Position numbers and translations under genes: made by a program. DNA of 64,000 nucleotides, from positions 1,984,001 to 2,048,000 of the forward strand of contig CADDXC010000001.1 of NCBI GenBank assembly GCA_902809985.1, written 5' to 3'. Origin of the DNA: Clostridiaceae bacterium BL-3. GTDB taxonomy: Bacteria; Bacillota; Clostridia; Clostridiales; Clostridiaceae. Below the pieces are notes generated by a model. That model was not told where the DNA came from, made no database searches, and saw only the letters and a list, made by a program, of their open reading frames with translations. Shown in pieces: positions 1 to 9,151 of the stretch (position 1 is the first letter of the stretch; each line of letters starts with the position of its first letter).

Positions 1-886
1 TGTTAATTGAGTCAATTATTATTTTTTTCAAATTTCCTCCATTTCTCAGTGCCGATTTCAAATCTATTTCATAATCTGAAAGGAGGCAGTCTTTGAGCTT
101 ACCATCTGCTGTCAATCTGACTCTGTTGCAATTTCTACAGAACTTATGGGAAACAGGACTTATAAGTCCCACCCTACCTTTCCCATCAGGTAATTTATAG
201 TATTCAGCTGGCGATGACACATCTTTTCTTTCAATTTTTTTTAATTCTTTAACTTTCTCTAAAACCGTTTTATTGGATATAAATTTATTCAGTGACCAGT
301 CCTTTGTCCGTCCAATGGGCATAAGTTCAATAAATCTGACATCTATTTTCTCATATTTTGTTAGATTGACAAAGCTTTCTATCTCACTGTCATTAAATCC
401 GCTGATCAAAACCGTGTTTAATTTTATCGGCGCAAGTCCCACTTTCCTAGCTTCTTCAATTCCCTCAAAAACATCTTTCAGGCATCCTCCCCTAGTTACA
501 TCATAGTATTTCTTCTGATCTAAAGTATCCAGACTAACATTTACCCTATTGAGGCCTGCATTTTTTAAATTTCCGGCATACTTTTTGAGAAGTATTCCAT
601 TTGTAGTCATGGCAAAATCTTTAATTTTATTTAACTTGCCTATGTTTTCAATTAGATTTATGATGCCCTTTCTAATTAGAGGTTCTCCTCCTGTTATTCT
701 TATTTTTTTTATTCCCAGTGACACAAAAATTTTTGCCAGTTTATATATTTCCTCCAGCCTCAATATCTGATCATGTTGTATCTTTGTTATACCTTTTTCA
801 GGCATACAATATCTACATCTGAGATTGCATAAATCTGTAACGGATATTCTCAAATAATTTATGTTTCTTTCATATGAATCTATCAT
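1..886 (-). CDS. moaA: GTP 3',8-cyclase MoaA (partial, C-terminus off window)
   Basis: Radical SAM enzyme for the first step of molybdopterin synthesis (GTP to 3',8-cyclo-GTP). The start at 886 follows GGAGGAATAAT. The N-terminus carries the CX3CX2C motif in DLCNLRCRYCMPEKG, then RITGGEPLIRKG (SAM binding) and a THRGG-like segment (VTRGG). The second-cluster cysteines begin at HKFCRNCNRVRL near the window edge. About 295 residues are visible; the family is usually about 320, so roughly 25-30 C-terminal residues are missing. It diverges from the molybdoenzyme operon that starts at 1264, which fits a cofactor-supply role for that enzyme. Confidence 0.95.
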   Translation of the reverse strand, partial: MIDSYERNINYLRISVTDLCNLRCRYCMPEKGITKIQHDQILRLEEIYKLAKIFVSLGIKKIRITGGEPLIRKGIINLIENIGKLNKIKDFAMTTNGILLKKYAGNLKNAGLNRVNVSLDTLDQKKYYDVTRGGCLKDVFEGIEEARKVGLAPIKLNTVLISGFNDSEIESFVNLTKYEKIDVRFIELMPIGRTKDWSLNKFISNKTVLEKVKELKKIERKDVSSPAEYYKLPDGKGRVGLISPVSHKFCRNCNRVRLTADGKLKDCLLSDYEIDLKSALRNGGNLKKIIIDSIN

Positions 887-1192
887 ATTATTCCTCCATC
901 ACGTGACTCCTATACTCACGCATCTTTAAACATCCACCAAAATTAATATATCTATCTAAATATTGTTTAATCGTTTTTAATAGATGATAAACGTCTCTTA
1001 AACAATTATCCATTTAATTTAGTAAATCATAATTTGTACCTGCAATCAATTTAAAATTATTATATAATCGATTCAAAAACGGAATAGTTAAAATATTTTA
1101 CTATCCTAATAGGCATCATAAATTATTCATTTTTGGAATAAGCAATCACTTTTTTTGAATTGGAAATTGAATTTATAAGATGTTATGCTAAA

Positions 1193-1235
1193 TTTAGATA
1201 ATGACTTTACTCACAATATTTGATAATTATCTAAA
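1193..1235. promoter_or_regulatory. 10-bp inverted repeat in the moaA/molybdoenzyme intergenic region
   Basis: The 377-base gap between moaA and the molybdoenzyme gene (887-1263) is AT-rich. Its clearest structure is TTTAGATAAT at 1193-1202 paired exactly with ATTATCTAAA at 1226-1235, just upstream of the ribosome site AAAGGAGGCAAC. It could be an operator or a leader hairpin. There is no terminator tail and I could not recognise a molybdenum-cofactor riboswitch. Confidence 0.35.
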
Positions 1236-1263
1236 ATTATTTATCAGTAAAGGAGGCAACTAA

Positions 1264-3951
1264 ATGGAAGAACAAAAAACAAATAAAAAAGATTTTCTCA
1301 GCGCAACAAATATAACGGGAATTACATCAGCCCTAAATGGTTCAAGGGAATTAATTCAAAATGAGTCATCACAAGATGATGTATCATCCTCTACTAAAAC
1401 TGTAAAAACATGCTGCAGAGCATGTATCTCCAACTGTGGTGTTATTGCCCATGTCAAGAACGGCAGAGTAGTCAAGCTTGAAGGCGATCCTGAAAATCCT
1501 ATGAGCAAAGGATCCATGTGTGCCAAAGGACTTTCCGGCATACAAGCTCTTTATAATCCAAATCGTAATAAGTATCCAATGCTGAGAGTGGGCAAGCGAG
1601 GTGAAAATAAATGGAAGCGTATTTCCTGGGATGAAGCCATTGATATTCTCGCCAAGAAACTTATGGAAACACGTGAAAAGTATGGAGCAGAAGCTGTACT
1701 CTGTTCTACTGGAGGAGGTGGAAATCCTGAATTTTGGAGTATCGCCAGATTTTGTAATGTATTTGGTACTCCCAACTGGTTTGAACCCGGTTGTGCTCAA
1801 TGTTATCTGCCGCGTATTCTAGCCAATAATTTAATGTATGGTGGTTCTGACTACAGTATTGCCGACTCAAATTGCCTGGAAATTTACTATGCCGATGATA
1901 CACCAATGAAATGCTTGGTCTTGTGGGGAGCAGCTCCTTCCTACTCCAGTCCTGCAATGGGCGGAGGTGCCGTTGCAGACCTTCGTGCCAAGGGAGTAAA
2001 AACCGTTGTAATCGATCCCCGTATGACACCAGATGCAGCTAAAGCTGATGTTTGGTTACCTATAAGACCGGGAAGCGACGTGGCACTACTACAGGCCTGG
2101 ACTCGCTATATCATTGATAAAAAACTTTACGACAGTGATTTCGTCCTGAAATGGACAAATCTGCCTTATCTGGTGGATGTCAAGACCAAGATGTTCTTAC
2201 GTTCTAATAAGAGCAATGACCCTAATGTTCCAGATACTTTTATAGTGTGGGATACAAAAACCAATTCAGCTAAGCCCCTAGTCTATCCCTGGAATAATGA
2301 TCTGTCTCCTGCACTGGAGGGCAGCTTTAGCGTAAATGGAGCTGAATGTAAAACTGGATTTCAGCTTTTAAAGGAGAGAGTGGAACCCTATACTATTCAA
2401 AAGGCGGCAGAAATATGCTGGCTTAACGCAAGTAAAATTGAAGAGGCCATCAATATATATGCACAAAATTCTCCTGCAGGTCTCTGCCTTGGCGTTGCCA
2501 CCGATCAAAGCCCCAATTCAGTACAGGCAGCCATGGCAGCAATTATTCTCAATGCGCTGATGGGCAACATCGAAAGGCCAGGATCACTGATGCAACGCTT
2601 TAAAACAAGCGGTGTTATTCCCGGTGATGCTGCTGTTTCAACCTATATAGTACCAGCTGCCCGTAAATTGCTTCCAGCGGAACAACTCAAAAAGCGTCTG
2701 GGCGGCAACGAATACAAAGGACTTCTATTCTGGTGGGCAGGACACCCTGGTAGTGTCAAAGAGGCAATCCTGACTGGAAAACCTTATAAACCAAGAGTCT
2801 GGATTGAGCGTTCCGGCAATAAGTTTGCCAATGTAGCCGAGAGTAAGTCATGGGTTCCCGCTATTAAAGAAATGGAGTTTGTTGTGCATATGTATATGTA
2901 CCCTACTTCATTCTCCAATTATGCAGACATGCTCCTTCCTGCAGCAGAATGGCTGGAGACGGATATGCCCGTGGAATCCTGTAATAAAGTCTTTGCTAGA
3001 CAAGCAGTTACCCACCTTTGGGAAACCATGGATGAAACATTATTCTGGTCCAAACTGGCAAAACGCTGTGCAGAACTTGGACATGAAAACTGCAAGAAAG
3101 CATTTGATGAAGAATTTATGGGAAACGATCTTCCTTACTGGAAAGATATGAATGAACTTCTAAATCGCTGTACAAGCGCCTTTGATATGACATGGGATGA
3201 ATTTAAGGAAAAAGCTCCCTTTGAGTTCCTTCCTAAAAACGAGTGGAAACAGTATTATGTCTACAAGCAGAATAACCCAAAGACAGGCAAGCCAAGAGGA
3301 TTCGATACACCTTCCAAGAAAATTGAACTCTATTTGGAGAGTCTCATTACCTTAGGAAGAACGGGAATGCCTTACAGTACTTGTGAACTGCCTCCTGCTT
3401 CAAAAGACTATGACCCGCTGCCATACTATCTGGAACCTTCTGAAAGTCCTATTGAAGACAGTGAGCTTGCTAAAAAGTACCCTTTGGTTATGACCAATGG
3501 GAGACTTCCATTTTATCATCATTCAACCTTGAGAAATGTTCCATGGCTGCGTGAAATGTACCCCGTTCCTGAGATCTGGATTCACCCGGAAGCTGCAAAA
3601 ACCTACGGCATTTCCCATGGAGACTGGGTATGGGTGGAATCACTAAGAGGCAAGATCAAGGCAAAAGCCAATGTGACAAAGGGCATAAATCCTGGTGCCG
3701 TATATATGGAACGTTTTGTTTTCCCCGAAAATTACCATACTGAAACAGAAGGATGGCGTGAAATGAACGTCAACGTACTTTCAAAATCAACTGCTCCATA
3801 CAACGATGTTGTGGGGACCTACACTTTAAGAGGATTTCTCGTAAGGGTTTCAAGAGCTGAGGACGGTCCGCCAAAAGGAGTCTGGACTAAACCTGAACAG
3901 TTCAAGGCATGGCTCCCTCAACCATCCGATCCTACGGAGGTGGTTAAATAA
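1264..3951 (+). CDS. Molybdopterin (bis-MGD) oxidoreductase catalytic subunit, DMSO reductase superfamily
   Basis: Large Mo/W oxidoreductase of 895 residues. An N-terminal [4Fe-4S] motif CX2CX3CX27C spans about residues 51-86 and is followed by the Molybdopterin domain (GGGGNPEFWS, IDPRMTPDAAKAD). The C-terminal molydop-binding domain starts near MTNGRLPFYHHS. A candidate metal-ligand Cys lies in EPGCAQCYLPR (Cys177 or Cys180). The N-terminus NKKDFLSA resembles a Tat motif that has lost its twin arginines, so the enzyme is probably cytoplasmic. It leads an operon with an FeS subunit, a TorD-like chaperone and AsrA/AsrB, and overlaps the FeS gene by one base (TAATG). The substrate cannot be read from sequence; thiosulfate, polysulfide or an organic substrate are all possible. 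Start chosen on AAAGGAGGCAACTAA. Confidence 0.88.
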   Translation: MEEQKTNKKDFLSATNITGITSALNGSRELIQNESSQDDVSSSTKTVKTCCRACISNCGVIAHVKNGRVVKLEGDPENPMSKGSMCAKGLSGIQALYNPNRNKYPMLRVGKRGENKWKRISWDEAIDILAKKLMETREKYGAEAVLCSTGGGGNPEFWSIARFCNVFGTPNWFEPGCAQCYLPRILANNLMYGGSDYSIADSNCLEIYYADDTPMKCLVLWGAAPSYSSPAMGGGAVADLRAKGVKTVVIDPRMTPDAAKADVWLPIRPGSDVALLQAWTRYIIDKKLYDSDFVLKWTNLPYLVDVKTKMFLRSNKSNDPNVPDTFIVWDTKTNSAKPLVYPWNNDLSPALEGSFSVNGAECKTGFQLLKERVEPYTIQKAAEICWLNASKIEEAINIYAQNSPAGLCLGVATDQSPNSVQAAMAAIILNALMGNIERPGSLMQRFKTSGVIPGDAAVSTYIVPAARKLLPAEQLKKRLGGNEYKGLLFWWAGHPGSVKEAILTGKPYKPRVWIERSGNKFANVAESKSWVPAIKEMEFVVHMYMYPTSFSNYADMLLPAAEWLETDMPVESCNKVFARQAVTHLWETMDETLFWSKLAKRCAELGHENCKKAFDEEFMGNDLPYWKDMNELLNRCTSAFDMTWDEFKEKAPFEFLPKNEWKQYYVYKQNNPKTGKPRGFDTPSKKIELYLESLITLGRTGMPYSTCELPPASKDYDPLPYYLEPSESPIEDSELAKKYPLVMTNGRLPFYHHSTLRNVPWLREMYPVPEIWIHPEAAKTYGISHGDWVWVESLRGKIKAKANVTKGINPGAVYMERFVFPENYHTETEGWREMNVNVLSKSTAPYNDVVGTYTLRGFLVRVSRAEDGPPKGVWTKPEQFKAWLPQPSDPTEVVK

Positions 3952-4565
3952 TGAAACAAAATGTTTTGGTAATTGATTTAGACAGGTGTATCGGCTGCTA
4001 TGGATGCAGTGTAGCATGTAAAATGGAGAATGAAGTTGCACTGGGTTCTTCGAGAAATAGAGTACTGACCATAGGTCCTACAGGAACATATCCGGATGTA
4101 CAGATGTATTGGCTGCCGGTTATGTGCCAGCAATGTGCTGATCCTGCTTGTGTCAAGGTCTGTCCTACAGGGGCATGCTATAAACGCAGTGACGACGGTG
4201 TTGTTCTCATTGATCAGGAAAAATGCATAGGCTGCAAGAGCTGTCATAGAGCCTGTCCTTATGAAATAAACAACTTCAACAACGAAATGAGAGTAATGGA
4301 TAAATGTACTCTGTGCACTCAATTGACAGAAAAAGGTGAAAAACCTGCATGTGTAAAAAATTGCTCAGGCAGGGCCATGATTTTTGGCGATATCAATGAT
4401 CCGGACAGCGATGTATCCCTGGCATTAAAAGAAGCTGGCAGTGAAAATGTATATAGTCTTCGGGATGTTGGCACTCACCCTTCTGTTCGATACATTTTGC
4501 GCCGTGACAAGTGGATTGATGTTATCCCGCAGGAGTGCAGCCAGCAGGACGGGAGGAAAAGATAG
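3951..4565 (+). CDS. 4Fe-4S ferredoxin subunit, DmsB/PhsB type
   Basis: Electron-transfer subunit of 204 residues with cysteine sets for four [4Fe-4S] clusters: CIGCYGCSVAC near residues 13-23, CQQCADPACVKVCP, CIGCKSCHRACP and CTLCTQ...CVKNC. This is the usual arrangement for the beta subunit of DMSO, thiosulfate and polysulfide reductases. The start overlaps the stop of the catalytic gene (TAATG), with GGAGGTGG upstream. No membrane-anchor subunit (DmsC/NrfD) follows, so electrons probably come from the AsrA/AsrB pair encoded downstream instead of a quinol oxidising anchor. Confidence 0.9.
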   Translation: MKQNVLVIDLDRCIGCYGCSVACKMENEVALGSSRNRVLTIGPTGTYPDVQMYWLPVMCQQCADPACVKVCPTGACYKRSDDGVVLIDQEKCIGCKSCHRACPYEINNFNNEMRVMDKCTLCTQLTEKGEKPACVKNCSGRAMIFGDINDPDSDVSLALKEAGSENVYSLRDVGTHPSVRYILRRDKWIDVIPQECSQQDGRKR

Positions 4566-5231
4566 GTGAATAAGAATCCAGAGTACCTGACACTTATGAG
4601 AAACCGTGAAAATTTGTATCGTTTTTTGGAGCGCCTTTATAAATCAGAAGTGGATGAACCCTTATTTATGCAGATGAAAAACATGGACTTTCCTGTAGAT
4701 TGCTGTGAAATTGAACTCAGGGAAGGATACCAAATGCTTGGAAAATATCTGGATAATCATGGTAATACTGCATTGACTGACCTGGCTGTAGATTATGCGA
4801 AAATTTTTCTTGCTGCAGGAATAGCGGAGGGTTCTGCTGCATTTCCCTATGAGTCGGTGTATACCAGTGAAAAGAAAATCATGATGCAGGATGCCCGGGA
4901 TAAAGTGATGACTATATATGCGGCAAAGGGTCTGAAAAAAGATGAGGAAAAGCTGAATCTCTTTGAAGATCATATATCCCTGGAACTGGAATTTATGGCA
5001 TTTCTATGTCAAGAGGCACAAGAAGTTTTGAATATACAGGATGAATCAAAATTTTTGCCCTGCTTAAAGGAACAGATGAATTTTTTAAGTAAGCATTTAT
5101 TGAATTGGGTTCCAAGCTTCTGCAGTGATATAGAAAAGTATGCCGATACAGAATTTTACAAGGGGATTGGAAAAATCACCAACGGCTATTTGCACTTGGA
5201 CAATACAATTCTGGAAAGTTTAACGAATTAG
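4566..5231 (+). CDS. TorD/DmsD-family molybdoenzyme chaperone
   Basis: All-helical protein of 221 residues resembling TorD/DmsD redox-enzyme maturation chaperones, which hold apo-molybdoenzymes for cofactor insertion. It begins at a GTG directly after the FeS-subunit stop, with GGGAGGAAAAGATAG as ribosome site. The segment AYPYESVY-like (AFPYESVYTSEKKIMMQ) and the helical EDHISLELEFMAFLC are typical of the family (P-x-E-S-x-F/Y then D-H-x-x-x-E-L-x-F/M). Its position inside the operon supports a dedicated role for the 1264-3951 enzyme. Confidence 0.82.
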   Translation: MNKNPEYLTLMRNRENLYRFLERLYKSEVDEPLFMQMKNMDFPVDCCEIELREGYQMLGKYLDNHGNTALTDLAVDYAKIFLAAGIAEGSAAFPYESVYTSEKKIMMQDARDKVMTIYAAKGLKKDEEKLNLFEDHISLELEFMAFLCQEAQEVLNIQDESKFLPCLKEQMNFLSKHLLNWVPSFCSDIEKYADTEFYKGIGKITNGYLHLDNTILESLTN

Positions 5232-5270
5232 CTGCAAATATAATTTATAAAAAGATAGGAGGGGTAATCA

Positions 5271-6329
5271 TTGGGTTATTATGTGAGTTCGGAAAGAATG
5301 GACAAAATAATCGATGAACTTAAAAAAGAATACAAAATATATGCTCCTAAACGCTTTGAAAATCGCGGTTGGAAGCCTAATACCGACCTAATACGCTATG
5401 CTGAAATCAATTCGGTATCAGAGATCGTCTATGATGAAAAATCTGATTTTTCACCGAAAGAAGTCTTTTACCCTATTAGTCAGACACTTCTTTATTTTAC
5501 GGAAGATAAATGTATTGAGAGTAGTATTGATGACAGTAAAAATATCATTTTATTTGCCCGCCCCTGTGATATTAACGGCATCAAGAGGCTGGACACCATT
5601 TTCCTGAAAAACGGCGATAAAGAGGATAATTATTATAAGCGATTACGTGATAAAATAAAGATCTTCATGATGGAATGCCGGAAAGGATGGGATAATTGTT
5701 TCTGCGTTTCCATGGGTTCAAATCGGACTGACAACTACAGCGCAGCTGTAAGATTTGAAGACAACGGCCTATTGATAGAAGTAAAGGATGAGGAATTTAA
5801 AAAATACTTCAGCGGGGAAACCTCAAGGGATTTTACTCCTGAATTTGTTCAGCAAAACCAAACAAAAGTAAAATTACCTAAAATAGACAATATTGATCTC
5901 TTGAGAAAAGTTTACAACTTGAAATTATGGGATAGCTTCAATACAAAGTGCATAAGCTGCGGCGCCTGTAATACAGTCTGTGGTACGTGCAGCTGTTTTG
6001 ACACTACGGATATCATATACAATGAAACAAGCCGCAGGGGAGAGAGAAGAAGAGTATGGTCATCCTGCATGCTTGAAGAATTTACAACTATGGCAGGTGG
6101 ACATAAAGTTAGAGAAACAGCCGGTAAAAGAATGAGATTTAAAACCCTGCACAAGGTTTATGATTACAATGCCCGTTTTGGCGGTACAGAGCATATGTGT
6201 GTAGGCTGCGGCCGCTGCAGCCGCCGATGTCCAGAGGAGATTTCATTTTCTGATACTATCAACAGTTTGAGCGATGAAATAGAAAAAATATCAAGTGAAG
6301 AACCATCATCCAGGGAGGTGAATAAATAA
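5271..6329 (+). CDS. asrA: Anaerobic sulfite reductase subunit A-like iron-sulfur protein
   Basis: AsrA-type protein of 352 residues. An N-terminal domain (FARPCDINGIKRLD) precedes two C-terminal [4Fe-4S] motifs, CISCGACNTVCGTCSC and CVGCGRCSRRCP. AsrA normally passes electrons from AsrB to the sirohaem subunit AsrC. No asrC lies nearby; the partner here is the molybdoenzyme. I take the TTG start at 5271 because AGGAGGGG lies eight bases upstream and no better ATG exists. It overlaps asrB by one base (TAATG), so the pair is translationally coupled. Confidence 0.85.
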   Translation: MGYYVSSERMDKIIDELKKEYKIYAPKRFENRGWKPNTDLIRYAEINSVSEIVYDEKSDFSPKEVFYPISQTLLYFTEDKCIESSIDDSKNIILFARPCDINGIKRLDTIFLKNGDKEDNYYKRLRDKIKIFMMECRKGWDNCFCVSMGSNRTDNYSAAVRFEDNGLLIEVKDEEFKKYFSGETSRDFTPEFVQQNQTKVKLPKIDNIDLLRKVYNLKLWDSFNTKCISCGACNTVCGTCSCFDTTDIIYNETSRRGERRRVWSSCMLEEFTTMAGGHKVRETAGKRMRFKTLHKVYDYNARFGGTEHMCVGCGRCSRRCPEEISFSDTINSLSDEIEKISSEEPSSREVNK

Positions 6330-7120
6330 TGACCAATATCACCTTACCTGCACCTTATAAAATTCTAGATGTGATACATAAAACCAATGCCGAATATACC
6401 TTCAGGGTTGCATATGATAAGGACAATATCAAGTACGGACAATTTTTTCAGCTGTCAATTCCCAAGGTAGGCGAGGCCCCGATATCCGTAAGCGGCAAGG
6501 GAGCTGGATGGCTTGAATTCACAATTCGAAAGGTAGGCAGACTTACAGAGGGAATTTTCGGCCTGCAGCCTAATGACACACTGTTTATGAGAGGTCCCTA
6601 TGGTAACTCCTTCCCCCTAGATAAATTCAGGAACAAAGACCTGGTGGTAATTGCCGGCGGTACCGGCTTCGCTCCAGTCAAAGGCCTTTTAAACTACTTT
6701 TATGAACATCCAAAAGAGATCAAATCCGTAAATCTAATTGCCGGCTTCAAAGATATCGACTGCGTTTTGTTCGAGTATGATCTTAAAAAATTCAAAACTG
6801 TATTCAATACAATCTATACCTTAGATAATACTAAAGTAGATGGATTTGAAACTGGAATGGTTACAGCGCACATTAAAAAGATTCCATTTAATACCTTTAA
6901 AGACTATAATGTTATTATAGTTGGTCCTCCAATAATGATGCACTTTGCAGCTCAGGAGTGCCTTGCAAATGATGTGGAAGAATCCAAAATATGGGTTTCT
7001 TTTGAAAGAAAAATGTCCTGTGCAGTAGGCAAGTGCGGACACTGCAAGATAAACGAAACCTATGTCTGCCTGGAGGGACCGATTTTCAACTATACTAAAG
7101 CCAAAGATCTGCTGGATTAA
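6329..7120 (+). CDS. asrB: Anaerobic sulfite reductase subunit B-like flavoprotein
   Basis: AsrB/dihydroorotate dehydrogenase electron-transfer type protein of 263 residues. It has an N-terminal FAD-binding beta barrel (APISVSGKG), an NAD(P)-binding segment VVIAGGTGFAPVKGLL, and a C-terminal [2Fe-2S] motif CX4CX2CX7C (SCAVGKCGHCKINETYVC). It would oxidise NAD(P)H and pass electrons through AsrA and the ferredoxin subunit to the molybdoenzyme. This is the last gene of the operon; a 13-bp stem follows at 7197-7244. Confidence 0.87.
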   Translation: MTNITLPAPYKILDVIHKTNAEYTFRVAYDKDNIKYGQFFQLSIPKVGEAPISVSGKGAGWLEFTIRKVGRLTEGIFGLQPNDTLFMRGPYGNSFPLDKFRNKDLVVIAGGTGFAPVKGLLNYFYEHPKEIKSVNLIAGFKDIDCVLFEYDLKKFKTVFNTIYTLDNTKVDGFETGMVTAHIKKIPFNTFKDYNVIIVGPPIMMHFAAQECLANDVEESKIWVSFERKMSCAVGKCGHCKINETYVCLEGPIFNYTKAKDLLD

Positions 7121-7196
7121 CTATTAAATTCTTTGGCATTGTTGGCTCCAAATTTTATACCCAAATTAATCTATGATTATTTATGTGAAAATTAGG

Positions 7197-7244
7197 CAAA
7201 ACTTGAATCAGCTTAAATGTTAGATTTGGCAGATTCAAGTTTTG
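7197..7244 (+). terminator. Stem-loop after the molybdoenzyme operon
   Basis: CAAAACTTGAATC at 7197-7209 pairs exactly with GATTCAAGTTTTG at 7232-7244, with a 22-base loop, between asrB and moeA. The tail is only weakly T-rich, so termination may be partial and moeA may be partly co-transcribed. Confidence 0.5.
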
Positions 7245-7279
7245 TCTATATAATAATATAAAAATAGGGGGAATTAAAA

Positions 7280-8488
7280 ATGATTGATGTAGATAATGCT
7301 CTAAATATAATTAATGAAAATACAAAAAAGCTTCCTTTAGAAAAAAAGGATATACTATCCTGTCTTAACAAAATTTTAGCAGAGGACATATATTCCAAAG
7401 ATGATCTCCCACCCTTTGACAAGTCCGCAATGGACGGATATGCTATCAAAAGTGATGATACTAGAAACTGTGATGCAGAAAACGCGGCAGAATTTGAGAT
7501 CAAAGGATCAATAAAAGCAGGAGACTATTGCGAAGATGAACTAAAATCCGGTGAAGCTTTTAAAATTATGACAGGAGCGCCCCTGCCTAAAGGTGCAGAT
7601 GCTGTTATAGAAATTGAAAAGGTGGAAGTTAAAGGCAGTATATTAAAAGTATCCCAAATTGTAAACAAAGATAATAATGTAGTCAAGCTTGGAGAAGAAA
7701 CTAAAGTTGGTGAATTGGCACTAAATAGGGGAAGTAAGATTAGGCCCGTAGAAATAGGCTTATTGGCTTCATTAGGGTATAGTTCTGTAAATGTCTATAA
7801 AAGCCCTACTGTTGCCTTAATCATTACTGGGGATGAATTAGTCAGTATAGATAGCAAACTGAAAAGAGGTAAAATTAGAAACAGCAATGAATATTCACTA
7901 AAAGCTTTAATTAAAAATTTAGGTGCAAAAGTCTTGTCCTTAGGAGTAATTAAAGATGACAAGGACAATTTAAGAGAAAAAATTAAATATGCCTTAGAAA
8001 ATGCGGATATAGTAGTCAGCTCAGGTGGAGCATCTGTTGGAGACTACGACTTTATAGACGATCTGTTAAAAGAAATAGGAGCAGATATAAAATTTACCTC
8101 AGTAGCAATCAAGCCTGGAAAACCAGTAACTTTTGCCACATATGAGGAAAAACTATTTTTTTCTCTGCCAGGCAATCCATTGTCTTTAATAACAACTTTT
8201 CAAGAACTTGTTAAACCTGCAATTGAAAAAATGATGGGTAAGCAATTTGAAAATAAAGGAGAATTCCCTGTTATTTTAATGGAAGATTTTAAAGCCAAAA
8301 TAGGAAGGAAAAAATATATATACGTAGAAATTAAAGAACATGATGGAAAATATTACGCTTATAAAGTAGGATCACAATCTTCCAATCATCTAATGACTAT
8401 GAGTAGATCAAACGGAATTATTATTATTCCTGAAAAATGTGCAAATGTTAAGGCAGGAGAGGTCTTAAATGGAAAATTCATACTATGA
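7280..8488 (+). CDS. moeA: Molybdopterin molybdenumtransferase MoeA
   Basis: Inserts molybdate into adenylated molybdopterin. At 402 residues it is the normal family length. Landmarks are the N-terminal LPPFDKSAMDGYAI, KIMTGAPLPKGADAVI, the MoCF-binding core SSGGASVGDYDF and FSLPGNPLSL near the C-terminal third. The ribosome site AGGGGG lies before the ATG. It sits next to the molybdoenzyme operon and on the same strand as it, which with moaA makes this a small molybdenum-cofactor locus. Confidence 0.95.
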   Translation: MIDVDNALNIINENTKKLPLEKKDILSCLNKILAEDIYSKDDLPPFDKSAMDGYAIKSDDTRNCDAENAAEFEIKGSIKAGDYCEDELKSGEAFKIMTGAPLPKGADAVIEIEKVEVKGSILKVSQIVNKDNNVVKLGEETKVGELALNRGSKIRPVEIGLLASLGYSSVNVYKSPTVALIITGDELVSIDSKLKRGKIRNSNEYSLKALIKNLGAKVLSLGVIKDDKDNLREKIKYALENADIVVSSGGASVGDYDFIDDLLKEIGADIKFTSVAIKPGKPVTFATYEEKLFFSLPGNPLSLITTFQELVKPAIEKMMGKQFENKGEFPVILMEDFKAKIGRKKYIYVEIKEHDGKYYAYKVGSQSSNHLMTMSRSNGIIIIPEKCANVKAGEVLNGKFIL

Positions 8489-8542
8489 CATTATATGATT
8501 CTACTGAGTATAGATTAAAGATTGGAGGATGAAAGAGGAAAA

Positions 8543-9049
8543 ATGAGTAAAAAAGAATGGCCTGATATTTTAACATTAGCGCTTGGAATTGCACTATTGC
8601 CGTCTATATGGGCTGTTATAAGTCCATATATTAGAATTTCAACGGGAGCAGTGGCTCTTATTTGTGCAGCTGTCTATGTAGCTAATGGCAATAAAATTGA
8701 AGATGGGATTAAAATTTCAATAGGTTTTTTATGTGGTGATATATGGGCTTGTTTTGCATTGAAAATGATGGACATAATGCAGTTTAATCCGAATGTGGAA
8801 TTGTTTATTACCCTATTTGTTTTGGGGTTACTGGCAGTAATAATTTCAGGATTGTTTACTAAATGGATATATCTACCTGCATGGTTGTGTGGATGGGCCG
8901 TGGGTTTGACTATTATGACTACCGACAGAATTAATAATTTAGGAAGTCTAGCTATACAAATTGGACTCTCTATGCTAGTGGGTGTATGGTATGTAGGTGC
9001 TGGAGTTGACAAATTTCAAAAATTCTTATTTAAATTATATAATAGATAA
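8543..9049 (+). CDS. DUF1097-like integral membrane protein
   Basis: Hydrophobic protein of 168 residues with five or six predicted membrane segments, for example LTLALGIALLPSIWAVI, LFVLGLLAVIISGLF and IQIGLSMLVGVWYVGAG. The pattern matches the DUF1097 family (YcdZ-like), whose function is unknown to me. I use the ATG at 8543, with AGAGGAAAA upstream, in place of an upstream TTG at 8522. A stem-loop at 9127-9151 follows. The link to moeA is only by position. Confidence 0.7.
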   Translation: MSKKEWPDILTLALGIALLPSIWAVISPYIRISTGAVALICAAVYVANGNKIEDGIKISIGFLCGDIWACFALKMMDIMQFNPNVELFITLFVLGLLAVIISGLFTKWIYLPAWLCGWAVGLTIMTTDRINNLGSLAIQIGLSMLVGVWYVGAGVDKFQKFLFKLYNR

Positions 9050-9126
9050 GGAAGATTTGTGTAAAATGTTATACAATAAAGTTGCAGAGAAGGAAAAAGA
9101 TATAATTCGGTTATAAATAAAGCAGA

Positions 9127-9151
9127 CATCCGCTAGTTTAGCTGGCGGATG
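9127..9151 (+). terminator. Stem-loop after the DUF1097 gene
   Basis: CATCCGCTAG pairs with CTGGCGGATG around a five-base loop, with one G-T pair. The T tract is short (CTTATTG). The rest of the 9050-9407 gap shows nothing else I can name. Confidence 0.55.

Noticed and set aside
273-770. Two plus-strand frames over moaA
   Set aside because: They are shadows of moaA, which reads across the same bases on the minus strand.
5271-7120. A complete anaerobic sulfite reductase (AsrABC)
   Set aside because: The sirohaem subunit AsrC is missing; the next gene is moeA.
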